This document shows positions 9,543-20,468 of a DNA stretch of 64,000 bases, piece after piece. Source of the stretch: Lodderomyces elongisporus. Lineage: Eukaryota > Ascomycota > Pichiomycetes > Serinales > Debaryomycetaceae. Both the position numbers and the translations under genes were made by a program. The DNA is taken from NCBI RefSeq assembly GCF_030384665.1, contig NC_083673.1, positions 815,501 through 879,500 on the forward strand. The letters are read 5' to 3'. The notes below the pieces were generated by a model. That model was not told the DNA's origin, made no database searches, and worked only from the letters and a program-made list of their open reading frames with translations. How positions within the stretch are numbered: position 1 is the first letter of the stretch; each line of letters opens with the position of its first letter.

Positions 9543-10412
9543 ATGTCTAGTTTTATTGTTAAGTGGGTTACAAATCGTCTTTTGAAAGATAACCAATGGA
9601 ATAGATTTGGCGTTGAAGACCCATATTACCAAGATGTCGTAGTCGATGTCAAGAAAAACGGCGAAAAAAAATACAAAAAAGTTCCTCGACCAATTCCCGA
9701 AGGAATCTCCAAGCAGGATGTTTCTGTTTTAGAGCAATTCAAAAAGAAAGCTTATCGATACGACTATTGGTTTAAATTGTTTGGCGTGCAATTCGGATGG
9801 ACAAATCTTGTGAGTATTATCCCTGTGGTGGGTACAGTAATACAGACATATTGGTCGCTCAACTTGCTCTTGCTTGCAAGAAGAATCAATGATGGATTGC
9901 CGTTGGATTTGCAGTTGTTATTTGTTCTTAATATTGCCATTGATTTTGGATTGGGGTTAATCCCCTTTGTTGGAAGCATAGTGGAGATTGGATATAAAGC
10001 TAATTCCAGAAACTACTTGTTGTTAGAGAAACACCTTATAAGAGTTGGTGAGAAAAATATGGGTATAATCACGCAGGAAGAGGTGAGACCTGGTTTTATA
10101 AATGACAAAGTGCAGCCCTTTATGGATGAAACTTTAAAGGAAAAAGTCATCCCTTTTGTCGATGACACGTTGAAACCTGGAGCAATCAAAGCTGGTGAGC
10201 AAGTGCTCGAATTATTGCACAGAAAACCAAGAAGTACCAGTTCTTCGTCTGAGTCATCAACCGCAAAGCGGACCAGCTCAGCCGCAACTACTACTCAGAC
10301 AAATGCTACAGTAACTACGTCTTCATTGAACCCCAGCGATGTTGATAATGATGATACGAGGTCTATTCGGAACTTAAGAGATCTCAATGAAAAGAACAGA
10401 GCCACAGAATAA
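9543..10412 (+). CDS. DUF4112 membrane protein
   Basis: The protein is 289 residues from the ATG at 9543. Residues ~78-150 form the DUF4112 core: FGVQFGWTNLVSIIPVVGT, a long hydrophobic stretch containing the LLLLARRI segment, then IDFGLGLIPFVGSIVEIGY. The paired (I/L)IP-x-VG turns give a two- to three-helix membrane hairpin. The N-terminus is basic with a Lys-rich KKNGEKKYKK patch. The C-terminal third is Ser/Thr-rich and probably disordered. Members occur in bacteria and fungi, and the function is not established. The C-terminal repeats QPFMDETLKEKV and IPFVDDTLKPGA look like an internal duplication of about 12 residues. Confidence 0.8.
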   Translation: MSSFIVKWVTNRLLKDNQWNRFGVEDPYYQDVVVDVKKNGEKKYKKVPRPIPEGISKQDVSVLEQFKKKAYRYDYWFKLFGVQFGWTNLVSIIPVVGTVIQTYWSLNLLLLARRINDGLPLDLQLLFVLNIAIDFGLGLIPFVGSIVEIGYKANSRNYLLLEKHLIRVGEKNMGIITQEEVRPGFINDKVQPFMDETLKEKVIPFVDDTLKPGAIKAGEQVLELLHRKPRSTSSSSESSTAKRTSSAATTTQTNATVTTSSLNPSDVDNDDTRSIRNLRDLNEKNRATE

Positions 10413-10976
10413 GCTCATTTGAATGATAGCAAACTATGTATTCCTCTAACATCTTCTTTTTCACTAAAAAAGAAAAAAAGAAAAAAAGAAGAAACAAGTA
10501 AGAATACAATTAAAAAAAGATTATACTTTTCATGAACGTTTAATCATGTAGATATGTTATTAAATCATTTTTTTAAAATTTGTAAAATTTTACAAGTCCA
10601 AAATTCCTACCAAGTTCCGAACCGTCTCGCATATACCTTTGAAATAGCTTCTTAACTTTGACTATACCGTACCTTTGTCGTATTTTCACTGCTTTCTCAA
10701 TGTACCTCTATAGTATGCATTCGCTCTACGTCTTTGCTATTATTGTTAATTTTCCTATACTACTCTTTTATTATACGGTGTCATGACTAGTTCGCGAAAA
10801 CGAGGCGCGGCGCGCGCTGTTAAAAACATACTCACACTTTAGAAAACTTTATCGGTCCAACTTGTTTTCTCGTATCTTTATGTTAATTTTTTCTCTTTTT
10901 TTCTTTTATTCATTTTTTTTTCTTTTATCTTCTTCAACCTCCAATATTAAATTCTACAATCTCATTAAGCGATTGG
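10413..10976. other. Intergenic: DUF4112 3' end and AKR1 promoter
   Basis: There are 564 bp here. The first part has A-rich (AAAAAG)n-like runs beyond the DUF4112 stop. Near 10791-10820 is a strikingly G+C-rich block containing TTCGCGAA followed by GGCGCGGCGCGCGC, then T-rich DNA up to the AKR1 start. No gene is seen. Confidence 0.7.
10791..10798. promoter_or_regulatory. Palindromic CGCGAA element (SBF/MBF-like) upstream of AKR1
   Basis: TTCGCGAA is a perfect palindrome that becomes CGCGAAAA on the plus strand, close to the SCB consensus CNCGAAA. It is about 180 bp from the AKR1 ATG and is followed by alternating CG-rich DNA (10804-10818) that is unusual in this A+T-rich window. Confidence 0.45.
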
Positions 10977-13139
10977 ATGTCGGAAGAAGACAATCATCAC
11001 GAGCAGCACCAGGTACATATCCAAGATCAGAATCAAGGGCATGCCCAGGATCAGCATCAGGACATAAATCAGGACTTTACTCAGGAGCAAAATCAACCTC
11101 CTAGTGACCTCGATTTGTTCATTCATGCTTGTCAAGAGGGCGAGCTCGATACAGTTCAAAATTTAATATCAACCGATGCGGTTGGTGTCAATGAAACAAA
11201 AGATGATGGCATCACTGGCTTGCATTGGGCTTGTATCAATAATCGACTAAAAGTTGTCAAAGCCTTGATTGAAAATGGAGCTGATCCAAACATCAAAGGT
11301 GGGGAATTAAATGCAACTCCACTTCATTGGGCATGCAGGAATGGTTTAGTTTACATTGTAGACTACTTGATCTCAAATACACTGGCTGACCCGAACTTGC
11401 GGGATGCACAAGAGTACAACGCGTTGCATTTGGCTGTTCATAGTTCCAATATCATGCTAGTTGCTTATTTATTGGCAAGCTGTTGTGATGAAAATAGTAC
11501 TAAAAAGATTTATGTCGATGAGCCGGATGGGTCTAATCGTACAGCCTTGCATTGGGCAAGCTACCAGAATGACATTTTTTCAATCGTTGCATTGCTCAAG
11601 TACGGTGCTGATGTCACCAAGATTGATGACCAGCAATTTACTCCATTGCATTGGTCATTCATGAGAGGTTACAAGAATGTCATGAAGACATTATTGGAAG
11701 CTGGCTCTGACATACACGTGAAAAATGATCAGAATAAAGATAGTTTTGGTGTAGCACAAGACATGGATTGTCTATTCACTTGGAAAAAAGTATTATTAGA
11801 GTGCGGAAGAGATCCAAAAAATGATTGGAAACTTAGAGAAAATTGGATACAGCCACGAATGGGTAAGATTATTACGTTTCTTGCTCCTTACATCCTTTTG
11901 CCAACCGCACTAGCAATTTGCACAACATCAACTGGACTCGCTTTTCCAAAACTTTTTCTAGCAGTGTCGTTGTTTGCAGGTGGGATTTTTTTGATCAAGC
12001 GTTTTATCATTTCTACTTATATTTATGGAGACAACGAACTTCCAAAAAGTCCCATCCTTGCTGGCATTTTCTCCGCTACTGCATTTTGGTGCATCATTGT
12101 CTGGCTAACAAGAATTCTTCCTAGCATTGTGCTTAAAAATTTCATTGCAAACGTTTTGCTAGGTGTGGTAATTACAGTTTTTGTTTGGTCGTTTTTCAAA
12201 GCAATGTTTATAAATCCTGGCTTTGTTCCTATTCCAACCGATAATGCTGTAGTTTACCAACAAATGAAGGATCTCATATCCCTTGGCAAGTTTGATACCG
12301 ACCATTTCTGTGTCAACACTTTTATGCGCAAGCCATTACGTTCTCGTTTCTCAAAACACAATAAGAAATTAGTGGCAAGATTTGACCACTACTGCCCCTG
12401 GATTTATAACGAGGTTGGGGTGCGAAATCACAAACTCTTCATTACATTTGTTTATGCTTTGAATGTGGCAATCCTACTTTTTACGTATCTTTCCATCAAA
12501 CATTTTGACTACTTGAAAGACAAATCTGGATACGACTCCGATGATGAGGAGAATGAAAGCTTTTTTTGCTCGCTACTCGGCGATGACTTGTGTTATGGTT
12601 ACAAGAATCACCAATTCCATTTCAACTTGATTGCTTGGTGTCTTATGCAATACATCTGGATTGCATTCCTTTGCGTTGTTCAAACATTCCAAATATTGAA
12701 GGGACTTACGACATGGGAGTTGAGCTCGTTGAACTCTCGTGCAGCGAGCCGCCATCGCTTCAACCACGCCACTGTACCTGACACATTTGAAAATGCTGGA
12801 AATGCACCTTCAACAACAATGTCCATGAACCACAAGCACAAAGATTTCCAAACATGTTTGCATTTATTAGGAATCGATCAGTTTGTGTTAACTGTCAAGA
12901 TGAGCATTGCTTCTATATTCAAGAAAGATAGTCAAACACAGTATGATCCCCTTCATATAGTTATTCCTACCGATTATGGTATGAAGCAAAACTGGTTGGA
13001 CTTTTGGGTCATTGGGGAGATAAAGTGGAGAAATGTGTTTTTCTTGCCAATTGATGGTGAAAATAACTTGAATGGCAAGGTTGTAGATTATTATAAACTT
13101 TATGAGTACCCATCAAAGGATCCAGGTAGTTCAGTATAG
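10977..13139 (+). CDS. AKR1: Ankyrin-repeat palmitoyltransferase Akr1
   Basis: Akr1 is a Golgi/endosomal S-acyltransferase; in S. cerevisiae it palmitoylates Yck1/Yck2 and other proteins and affects pheromone signalling and endocytosis. The 720-residue protein starts at the ATG at 10977. A His/Gln-rich N-terminus (~residues 1-40) precedes five visible ankyrin repeats (about 75-260), recognisable by LHWA and GADP turns. Hydrophobic segments from ~300 to 420 are the first membrane spans. The DHHC cysteine-rich domain carries the Akr-type DHYC variant, with Asp470 to Cys473 (RFDHYCPWIYNEVGVRNH), followed by further spans. DHYC instead of DHHC is typical of Akr1 and compatible with activity. The length is close to the 764 residues of S. 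cerevisiae. Confidence 0.95.
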   Translation: MSEEDNHHEQHQVHIQDQNQGHAQDQHQDINQDFTQEQNQPPSDLDLFIHACQEGELDTVQNLISTDAVGVNETKDDGITGLHWACINNRLKVVKALIENGADPNIKGGELNATPLHWACRNGLVYIVDYLISNTLADPNLRDAQEYNALHLAVHSSNIMLVAYLLASCCDENSTKKIYVDEPDGSNRTALHWASYQNDIFSIVALLKYGADVTKIDDQQFTPLHWSFMRGYKNVMKTLLEAGSDIHVKNDQNKDSFGVAQDMDCLFTWKKVLLECGRDPKNDWKLRENWIQPRMGKIITFLAPYILLPTALAICTTSTGLAFPKLFLAVSLFAGGIFLIKRFIISTYIYGDNELPKSPILAGIFSATAFWCIIVWLTRILPSIVLKNFIANVLLGVVITVFVWSFFKAMFINPGFVPIPTDNAVVYQQMKDLISLGKFDTDHFCVNTFMRKPLRSRFSKHNKKLVARFDHYCPWIYNEVGVRNHKLFITFVYALNVAILLFTYLSIKHFDYLKDKSGYDSDDEENESFFCSLLGDDLCYGYKNHQFHFNLIAWCLMQYIWIAFLCVVQTFQILKGLTTWELSSLNSRAASRHRFNHATVPDTFENAGNAPSTTMSMNHKHKDFQTCLHLLGIDQFVLTVKMSIASIFKKDSQTQYDPLHIVIPTDYGMKQNWLDFWVIGEIKWRNVFFLPIDGENNLNGKVVDYYKLYEYPSKDPGSSV

Positions 13140-14255
13140 ACTTTTATAGCACAATAAACTGGAAAACTAACAAACACCAATACATGTTATAGCTGTCACT
13201 CACTCACTCACTCACTCAAAAAAATCAAGATTGTAACAATTCAAAAAAATCAAATGGTAGCGCTGATGCAATGAAAGATGAAAGAGAGAATGAGAATGAG
13301 AAAACAAAACAAAACAAAACGAGCTGGGCGGTGTTTACTCTGTGACAATAGAGCGATGAGCTAGAAAATCTTGCATATGAGAGATGAGGTCGCTAATTAT
13401 TCATTTCAACAATCTTAAAACAAAGTCGAAAAACGCCAATTCGAAAAGTGCAATCAAAAAACATCCATCGCTAGACGGATTGATCCTTGATAACCGCTTT
13501 CCAAAGCAGCCAATCTAAAAAGTGGTCGACTAAACAACATGAGGTCAAATTGACTATAGTTACATACAAGAGATACTTTCAACGACCAGTCATTAAAAGT
13601 CTCTTTTGTATAAACTTGTCAGACAGCCACTTACACCCACCTTTAAACAATTTCCCCCAAAAAGGCATAAAGTAAAAAGGTCAAGATCATTGCTCCTTCG
13701 CAATTACAGTAAAGTAATTGGCTAACAAGGCAAAACAAACTAGATGACTAGATTATCGAGAACCATAGTCAAGCAAAAATTGTGTTTCTCACTCTGAGGG
13801 TGTAAGGGTAATCATAACTCATCAACCAAGTTGGATTCAGTGGCTCTTTTGAAGAGTCAAAGAGGGACGTCTACTATAGAAATGATCCTATGAAGTACGT
13901 CGACAAAGAAAAAAGAAAAAGAAGGGGAAAAAGATTTTAGAAAAAAAATTGAAAAGATGAGCTCCTTTTATATTGTTTTTTTTGTATGTGCGCTACCTTG
14001 ACTAGAAATAAACGTTTATACGCTACCATGTGATTGAAGACCACAACAATAGGTCAGGTGGATATACCAATGTATAAAACAATGTAAGAAGTGTGTTTAG
14101 TTGTAGTAAACAAGCTCAGTGCCATCTTTCATCTTCCCCCTGCCAATTTTTTATTTCCTATTGTTATTATTTCTTTCTTTAGACATTTTGGCAACTGTGC
14201 AAGTACCTACAGTGGAGAAACCTAATAGGAAGCGAAAGAAACAGCTACATTGAAC
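13140..14255. other. Intergenic: AKR1 3' flank and promoter of the DUF3020-like gene
   Basis: These 1116 bp have no supported gene. A (CACT)n run lies at about 13197-13218 and an (AAAAC)n run near 13301-13320. The central part, 13330-13900, is of mixed composition with no long ATG frame. A T-tract near 13975-13985 and a purine-rich stretch near 13905-13935 precede the leader. Confidence 0.6.
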
Positions 14256-14301
14256 ATGGGTGGCGAGGATAAGATATCCGAAGCCGAGCCACAACAATAT
14301 C

Positions 14302-14381
<80 letters not shown>

Positions 14382-17300
14382 AAATATCATCATCATCGGC
14401 AACCACAGCTGGTGGAACAACAACTACAGTATCAAGAAGCAGAAAAGTCGCATCAGCTAGATTTGAATGTAGCCGATCATGATCACAACCATGTGCAGCA
14501 AAATTCAGGCAATTTGAATAATGAGGATGACCTCGATCTTGAAAGTGCGATAGCCAATGCACTTGATGGAATATTTGGTCAGGCTCCAGAATTATCGCAT
14601 AATCAAGAGCCTATTCAAACAAGTCAAGAAAATAAGGATGAAACAGATTTGCAGGTGACGGAGAAAGGACTGTTGCCAGATAGTTCTACCGAGATGGCAA
14701 TTGTCTCACCAAAAACTGCTCAAGCATCGTTGCAATCAAAAAGCGATAGTAAATCATCTGAACTGGTGCCGTATTCTGAAAATGCCGACACTGGTCGACC
14801 GCATTTTACCAATACCGGACAAACTCAAGATGAACATGAAGATTTTGATGACGAGCTTGAAAATGCAATTGGCTCTGCTTTTAGCGGGTTGTTTGATAAT
14901 GTCAAACTTCAAAATCCTCCACCCACTGAATCAACATCACAAACTAATACTATACAAGACCCAAACATGAACTTTCAAGAAGAATCTGCTGTACCTAGTT
15001 TCTCAAATTCTGAAACAAAATCGACTACTGCGGCTTATATTTTTGAAAATGACAAGAATCTGGTAAAGAAACCACGAAATAGTGTTGTTGAAACTATCAA
15101 TGACTCTTACGGTAATTTGAAGCAGGCTTCAAATGGTTATAGTGGCGAACGTGGTGCCGATGCTGATAATACAAACCATAATGAAAATAATAATAACAAT
15201 AATAGTCATGATAATCATATTATTATCAATCATACTAATAATAATAATAATAATGATGATGATGAAGATGATGATGATGACTTGGAGAATGTCATTGGAT
15301 CAGCTTTGAGTCTGGTGTTCGGCATCCGAGAACTTTCAAAACCATCTAGTACTTCTCTGGAAAAGACGAGAGTTGACACCAATGAAACTAATAACATCTT
15401 GACCCAAAACATTTCCGCCCCCGAAACCGAAACTGCCTCGAAACCACTTGAATCTACTGGAAATCAGAATGGTGCTAATGCCTATAATGTTGACGATGAC
15501 GAACTTGATCTTGATGCAGCTATAGGAGATGCTTTCAAACTGATCTTACCTTCACGATCAATCGATACTGTACCCGTCGATACAAAGAGCAGTGGACAAT
15601 TAATTGAACCTGTTAATGCGCAGTCCACACAGTCAGTCCAACACGCATACTCAACTACTTCAGATAACCACTCAATGCTACATCAAAACCTGACAATAGG
15701 TGACAAAGTAAATGATGAAGATTTGGATCAAGTAATTGCTCAATCAATTCAAGAGGCACTTAAGGCCAAACGAAGTACTGACATTAATACCGAAGATATG
15801 GAGTTGGCTATTTCGAGTGCGTTTGAATTTGCATTAAAGAATGCCCAAGCACCTGCTTCCGCAACTGACCGTGCTCCAACTTCAGCCGGTTCATCTAGCC
15901 GTGTGGAATATTTGCCTACGAAACTGTCTACACCTTCGCTCTATGATCAACAATCTCAACAGACCAATGTTTCTGTTGGTAGGAATGCTGAGATCCAGGA
16001 AAGCGGATCACCAGTTCAAGTGAGACAAGGACTCTCCCCATCTCATGTCAGTCAACCTGCACATGCTTCTGATCCAACTCAAACCCCTACATCCTTAACA
16101 AATCAGATTGTGGGCTCCGTCAAAGAGGGTACAGACTTGGAGCTGCTACAAATTGGAGAAATAATTAAAAGTAGTATAGGTGACATGGCAAAAGGAGGTT
16201 CAAATAAACCGTTGCTGACATCTTTGAACAACTTGAAAGCGAACGAGGCAAATTCTGCTCTCATTGATACTCCTAAACATCAACAAGTGCTTAAACCAAG
16301 TACCTTTGTTCCGACTGAATTAAAACAGACTTTTCCGCTCGACTCGTCACAGAGAGTTTCAAATAAGAAACAAATCAATTCTACAGAACTGCAACAACAA
16401 CAACAACAACAACAAGAACAACAAGAACAACAACAGAATCAGAAGCAGCAAGAAAGGCATCATCAGTCTCAACGCCCACCGCTAAAGGAGATTACACGTC
16501 CAACTATTTCCGATGTCACTAAAAAATCACTTTTTTCCAATGCAGACGTGAAATTGCAAATTTCATCTGTAATGGAGACTTTGACCTCAAAAATCAATAG
16601 TGGGGAGCTCACTGACTCTGAAATTCTTCTTGCAATTCGACAAGTAACTGAAGAGATAGCCGCTGGCGGTTCACTCTCACAATTTTTTAAAAGTCCCATG
16701 ACAATTGAAACTTTCAAGAAAAATTGCACACCGCTTGAAAAAAGTACCATTAATAAATCTATACAATTAGCTTGCGCCTTTTTGAGCAAAAGCCTGGAGG
16801 GTGAACCAGTCCAAGATAAGGCTGAGACATTATTGTATAATTTCCAACGGAAACTTAGTGACTCTCCTACCTCCACTTTTATTGCGCCCCAGCAAGAATT
16901 GTCAGAAGAAAAAATTGAGTACCTATCAGTTATCTGCAATTCTGTATTGAACACGTTGGTTGGGGGGTTTCCATCGTCCGTTTGTACTGCGGATATCATT
17001 GCAGTGATTGATACGTTTCGTTCAAATTCTCCTGACGCTCGAAAACGAACACGTATGGGTAATAGGGAACGGAAAAAGCGATGGAGAGAAGAGAATGCCG
17101 AGAGAAATAAGGACAATGAGTTGAAAATGAGGGTTGTGAAAAAGGCAAATGCCAAATATGGTTCTGAAGACAGTAGGGAAAAGCTCGCTTGGATTGAAGA
17201 AGAGTTTTCAAAGAGAAAAGCGAGACGTCTGGTTAAGCCTCTCAACGAAGAAAACAAAGTCGAAGCTAGTCTAGACCCGGAAGCATCTGCTACAACTATC

Positions 17301-18170
17301 AAGAAAGAGAATGAAAAAACAGCAACTACAACTACAACTACAACTACTCCAACAACAATGAAAGATTCTTTTTCCTCTTCTTCACCATCATCTTCCGCAT
17401 CTGCAAAATTTAATTTTTCCAACGAAAAGGCTTTATCAAAAACCATTGGTGATGTCTTCAGCCTTTTATTCAAAGATGCTGAGGGAAAGAAAACTTCAGC
17501 TCACTTTATTGCTATATCGGCGTTGATTGCATCCATATCGTTGGTTTCTGTCGATTCTGCAGAACAAAATCAAGATACTATAAATGAGGTTGTGACTAAC
17601 ATTGTAAAAAGTTTATTGGATCGAACCTATAATGGATTCAACTTGCTCACAAAGAGTTCCAACACTGAAAACTTGTTGCTGGCCAACAAGAAACGGAGCC
17701 ATATTACCGATATTTCCCCATCCAATAAAATGGTAAAGATAAACGCAAATGAAGGTCAAACTTTACAGAGACCTGTGAATACCAAAACCACGACCCCTTC
17801 CTCTATTCTAATTAACTCCAATTTCAATTCTAACCACATCAGTAACCCCAGAATCCCCAATGTCAGCTCGCACATGATCAAACTTAGCAGGCCATCCTTT
17901 TCTGATGTACAAAAATCAAAACCAAGCTTACATGTACCAACTATTTCCCCATTTATTTCTCATAAGGTTTCAACGACATCTGGGGTTTCGGGCGCGGGTG
18001 CAGGTGCGGGTGTGGGTGTGGCAGCGACATCGACAGGGGCAACGACGACAACGACTCGTATTAATGGTCATTATACTTTAAATAAGCCTAAGGCTTTCAA
18101 GCCCTTAGCTTTTAAGAGACCACAAAGTGAGAGAACTAAGTCACCAGGATTGTATACTTCATCTATTTAA
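14256..18170 (+). CDS. Gln-rich protein with repeated acidic motif and DUF3020-like basic segment
   Basis: The first ATG of this frame is 14256 (the frame also runs through a TTG at 14250), giving 1304 residues. A (CAA)27-encoded Gln tract is at residues 16-42. A short motif of the form D-D-L-E-x-A-I-x-x-A-F-x-x-[LI]-F recurs about seven times: near residues 90, 197, 341, 414, 487, 512 and 1056. Around residues 928-970 is a very basic segment (NRERKKRWREENAERNKDNE) that I associate with the fungal DUF3020 family, found in putative transcription regulators. Asn-, Gln- and Thr-rich linkers fill the rest. No membrane segment or enzyme motif is seen. A nuclear regulatory role is inferred. The end converges on FRA1 with 69 bp between stop codons. 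Confidence 0.85.
14301..14381 (+). repeat. Pure (CAA)27 tract encoding polyglutamine
   Basis: There are twenty-seven uninterrupted CAA codons just after a Tyr codon and followed by AAA TAT. The absence of CAG codons means the tract is a pure DNA microsatellite, prone to length change. Confidence 0.95.
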
Positions 18171-18239
18171 GAAAAAAAAAAAAAAGAAATGAAAATCAAG
18201 AAAGGAAGTGAGAATGAATAATAACCTTTATAAACTTTT

Positions 18240-20468
18240 TCAAATGATAGCAGCAGTTTCTTTGCGTAGCCATTCCAATGCTCTGTGCTCTCCTAATTCC
18301 AATAATTCTTTTTCAAACTGCTCTCTTATGGATTGGTGGTATCTGTTGATCCACTTTAGCTCGACGCTCGACAAGTGTTGCTTATCGATCAAATTCTGGC
18401 AAAACGGAACTTTTGTCAAATAAGAGAATCCAAGATAAGGTTTTCCATTCCTTGCTTTACCAAATGCTTGATCGAGTTCAATGATCTCTATTTCGCTCTC
18501 GATTCTGAACCCGACTTCACCGTCAATGTAATAACCTGGTTCGTTTGAAGTAATGACACCTGGTTTATAAAGATTTGTAGTACTAGAATTATTCGTGCCT
18601 CTGGATGCAGTCAGAATATAGAATGGTCCCTCGTGTACTAGCCCAAAGCTCCCTATTCCATGTCCAACACCATGGTTAAAGTCCAAGCCATGGTTCCATA
18701 GCGGTTGGCGAGAGTATGCATCCAATATTACTCCGGTGTTGGGAGAGTCTGCCGGGAATCTTGCAGTTGCTATAGCCAAATGTCCCTTTAACACCAAAGT
18801 GTAATACTTTTTATAGTCTGAAGAGGCGTCGTCCCTGCCAAAATAATAAGTGCGTGTTATATCTGTTGTTCCTTCAAGGTAATGTGCACCTGAATCTATA
18901 AGGTACACCTTCTTGGGATCAATGATAGCATTGTCGTCCTTGGTTGGCGCATAATGAATAATTGCTGCATTTGCACCAGACAGTGAGATTGTCTCGTAAC
19001 TCAATCCTTTAAAATTAGGTATTTTGCGTCGAATATCGTATATTTTACAAGCTGCATCGTATTCGGAGACTTTAGCCCTTTTTGTAATAAGATGGTGTTG
19101 CAACCAAGATGAAAAAATAATGAAAGCTAATGAGTCTTTATGCTGAGCCACCTTGGCGTTCGATAATTCGACCTTGTTTTTGAAAGTTTTTAAATTTGCA
19201 GCAATAGAATGGTGTATAATTTTGAATAATGAAGGGATTGCTTGCATCAAAGCATACGGAGTGGACGATTGCGATGGGAGTACGATAGTTGGTTTCTTCT
19301 CATCATTACCAGCCTTCAATTGAGAAATATCATAATAGAACTGGTTATATTCCTTGATAGTCAAACCATCCACAGATGACAAATGCTTCTGTAACGAGTG
19401 ATGATCTTTCGGAATCTTGACAGGGTTGATATAAAGATAAACCTTAGACAAAGTGATAACACTATAAGCAAAAAACACTGGACTAAAAGGAATATCGTCA
19501 TCACATCTCAAGTTGAACAACCACGCTATGCTATCAAGTTCAGTCAAAATGTAAAAAGACGCACCAAATTCCTGCATGGTGGTTCGTATTCTTGTAACTT
19601 TCACATTCGTATCTTCTCCCGAATATTCCAATCCAAGCTCATAAACAGGTTGTTGTGATCTAGTTGGCTTTTCCTTCCCCCAGACGAGATCAACAAGATT
19701 TGCCTGCAACGATGGACGAAACGCGAAATTGTGCGCTTTTGCTTGTTTTTCGAAAAAGTTACCAACTGCGAAGCTGAGCGTCCTTCCGTCGCAAGAGATA
19801 ACAGAGCTGAATGTATTGTTTGCAGCTAATTCAATGGCAAGTTGAGTCCATGGCTTAACTCCCTTTTGCCCTTCCTTAATGAGCTTCCAGTGTCTCCCAT
19901 CTAGTTGCTTTTCTGCTTGGAGAAAGTACCTTCCATCGGTAGACAAATATGCATCACCTTGTAATGTGCTCGGATTTGTCAAAGTAATCAACACTACTCC
20001 AGCACTCCCGGTAAATCCAGAGATGTACTCGCGTCGCCTGTCAGCCAAGGCAGTATATTCCGATTGATGTTCATCCTCAGAAGTAATAATATATACTCCA
20101 ATTTTATTCTTCAGCATATATCGCCTCAATTTCTTTAGCTTTAGGCCAGCATCGTCTTTGGAAACTGGTAATATCACGGGGTTTACAACATATGGTAGAT
20201 CAGGTAAAAATTCCAACGCATTCTCCGCGTCTTTGTCATTCATGCTATTTTCGTCATCCAAAGAATCTTTCTCAGTTATCTCATTTCGAAAATTGTTTTC
20301 ATCTTTGCAAGTATCGGGGACTGCTTGGTTTACTTCCGTCCTTGGTATACATGTTGAGAAGGGGTAAAGCAAGTATTTTAAAGGATCTAACTTTGAACTG
20401 CTGGCTGGTAATCCCTGACTCTCTGCATCTATTGGATTCAAGAGCGGTAGCTTCTCCTCCAAAGGCAT
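18240..20468 (-). CDS. FRA1: Aminopeptidase P-like Fra1 (M24B family), iron-regulon regulator
   Basis: The 742-residue protein starts at the ATG at 20468. In S. cerevisiae Fra1 works with Fra2 and Grx3/4 in the cytosol to signal mitochondrial Fe-S synthesis and restrain the Aft1 iron regulon. The creatinase-like N-domains begin near residue 115 (LRRYMLKNKIGVYIITSEDE). The C-terminal pita-bread domain keeps the M24 metal ligands: LIDSGAHYLEGTTDITR supplies two Asp, GVGHGIGSFGLVHEGP supplies His, and NEPGYYIDGEVGFRIESE supplies two Glu. The length is close to the 749 residues of S. cerevisiae Fra1, and the final part is the extended C-domain of eukaryotic XPNPEP1-type enzymes. The first ~100 residues are acidic and variable. 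It could be annotated simply as an Xaa-Pro aminopeptidase; Fra1 is preferred for length and clade. Confidence 0.88.
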   Translation of the reverse strand: MPLEEKLPLLNPIDAESQGLPASSSKLDPLKYLLYPFSTCIPRTEVNQAVPDTCKDENNFRNEITEKDSLDDENSMNDKDAENALEFLPDLPYVVNPVILPVSKDDAGLKLKKLRRYMLKNKIGVYIITSEDEHQSEYTALADRRREYISGFTGSAGVVLITLTNPSTLQGDAYLSTDGRYFLQAEKQLDGRHWKLIKEGQKGVKPWTQLAIELAANNTFSSVISCDGRTLSFAVGNFFEKQAKAHNFAFRPSLQANLVDLVWGKEKPTRSQQPVYELGLEYSGEDTNVKVTRIRTTMQEFGASFYILTELDSIAWLFNLRCDDDIPFSPVFFAYSVITLSKVYLYINPVKIPKDHHSLQKHLSSVDGLTIKEYNQFYYDISQLKAGNDEKKPTIVLPSQSSTPYALMQAIPSLFKIIHHSIAANLKTFKNKVELSNAKVAQHKDSLAFIIFSSWLQHHLITKRAKVSEYDAACKIYDIRRKIPNFKGLSYETISLSGANAAIIHYAPTKDDNAIIDPKKVYLIDSGAHYLEGTTDITRTYYFGRDDASSDYKKYYTLVLKGHLAIATARFPADSPNTGVILDAYSRQPLWNHGLDFNHGVGHGIGSFGLVHEGPFYILTASRGTNNSSTTNLYKPGVITSNEPGYYIDGEVGFRIESEIEIIELDQAFGKARNGKPYLGFSYLTKVPFCQNLIDKQHLSSVELKWINRYHQSIREQFEKELLELGEHRALEWLRKETAAII

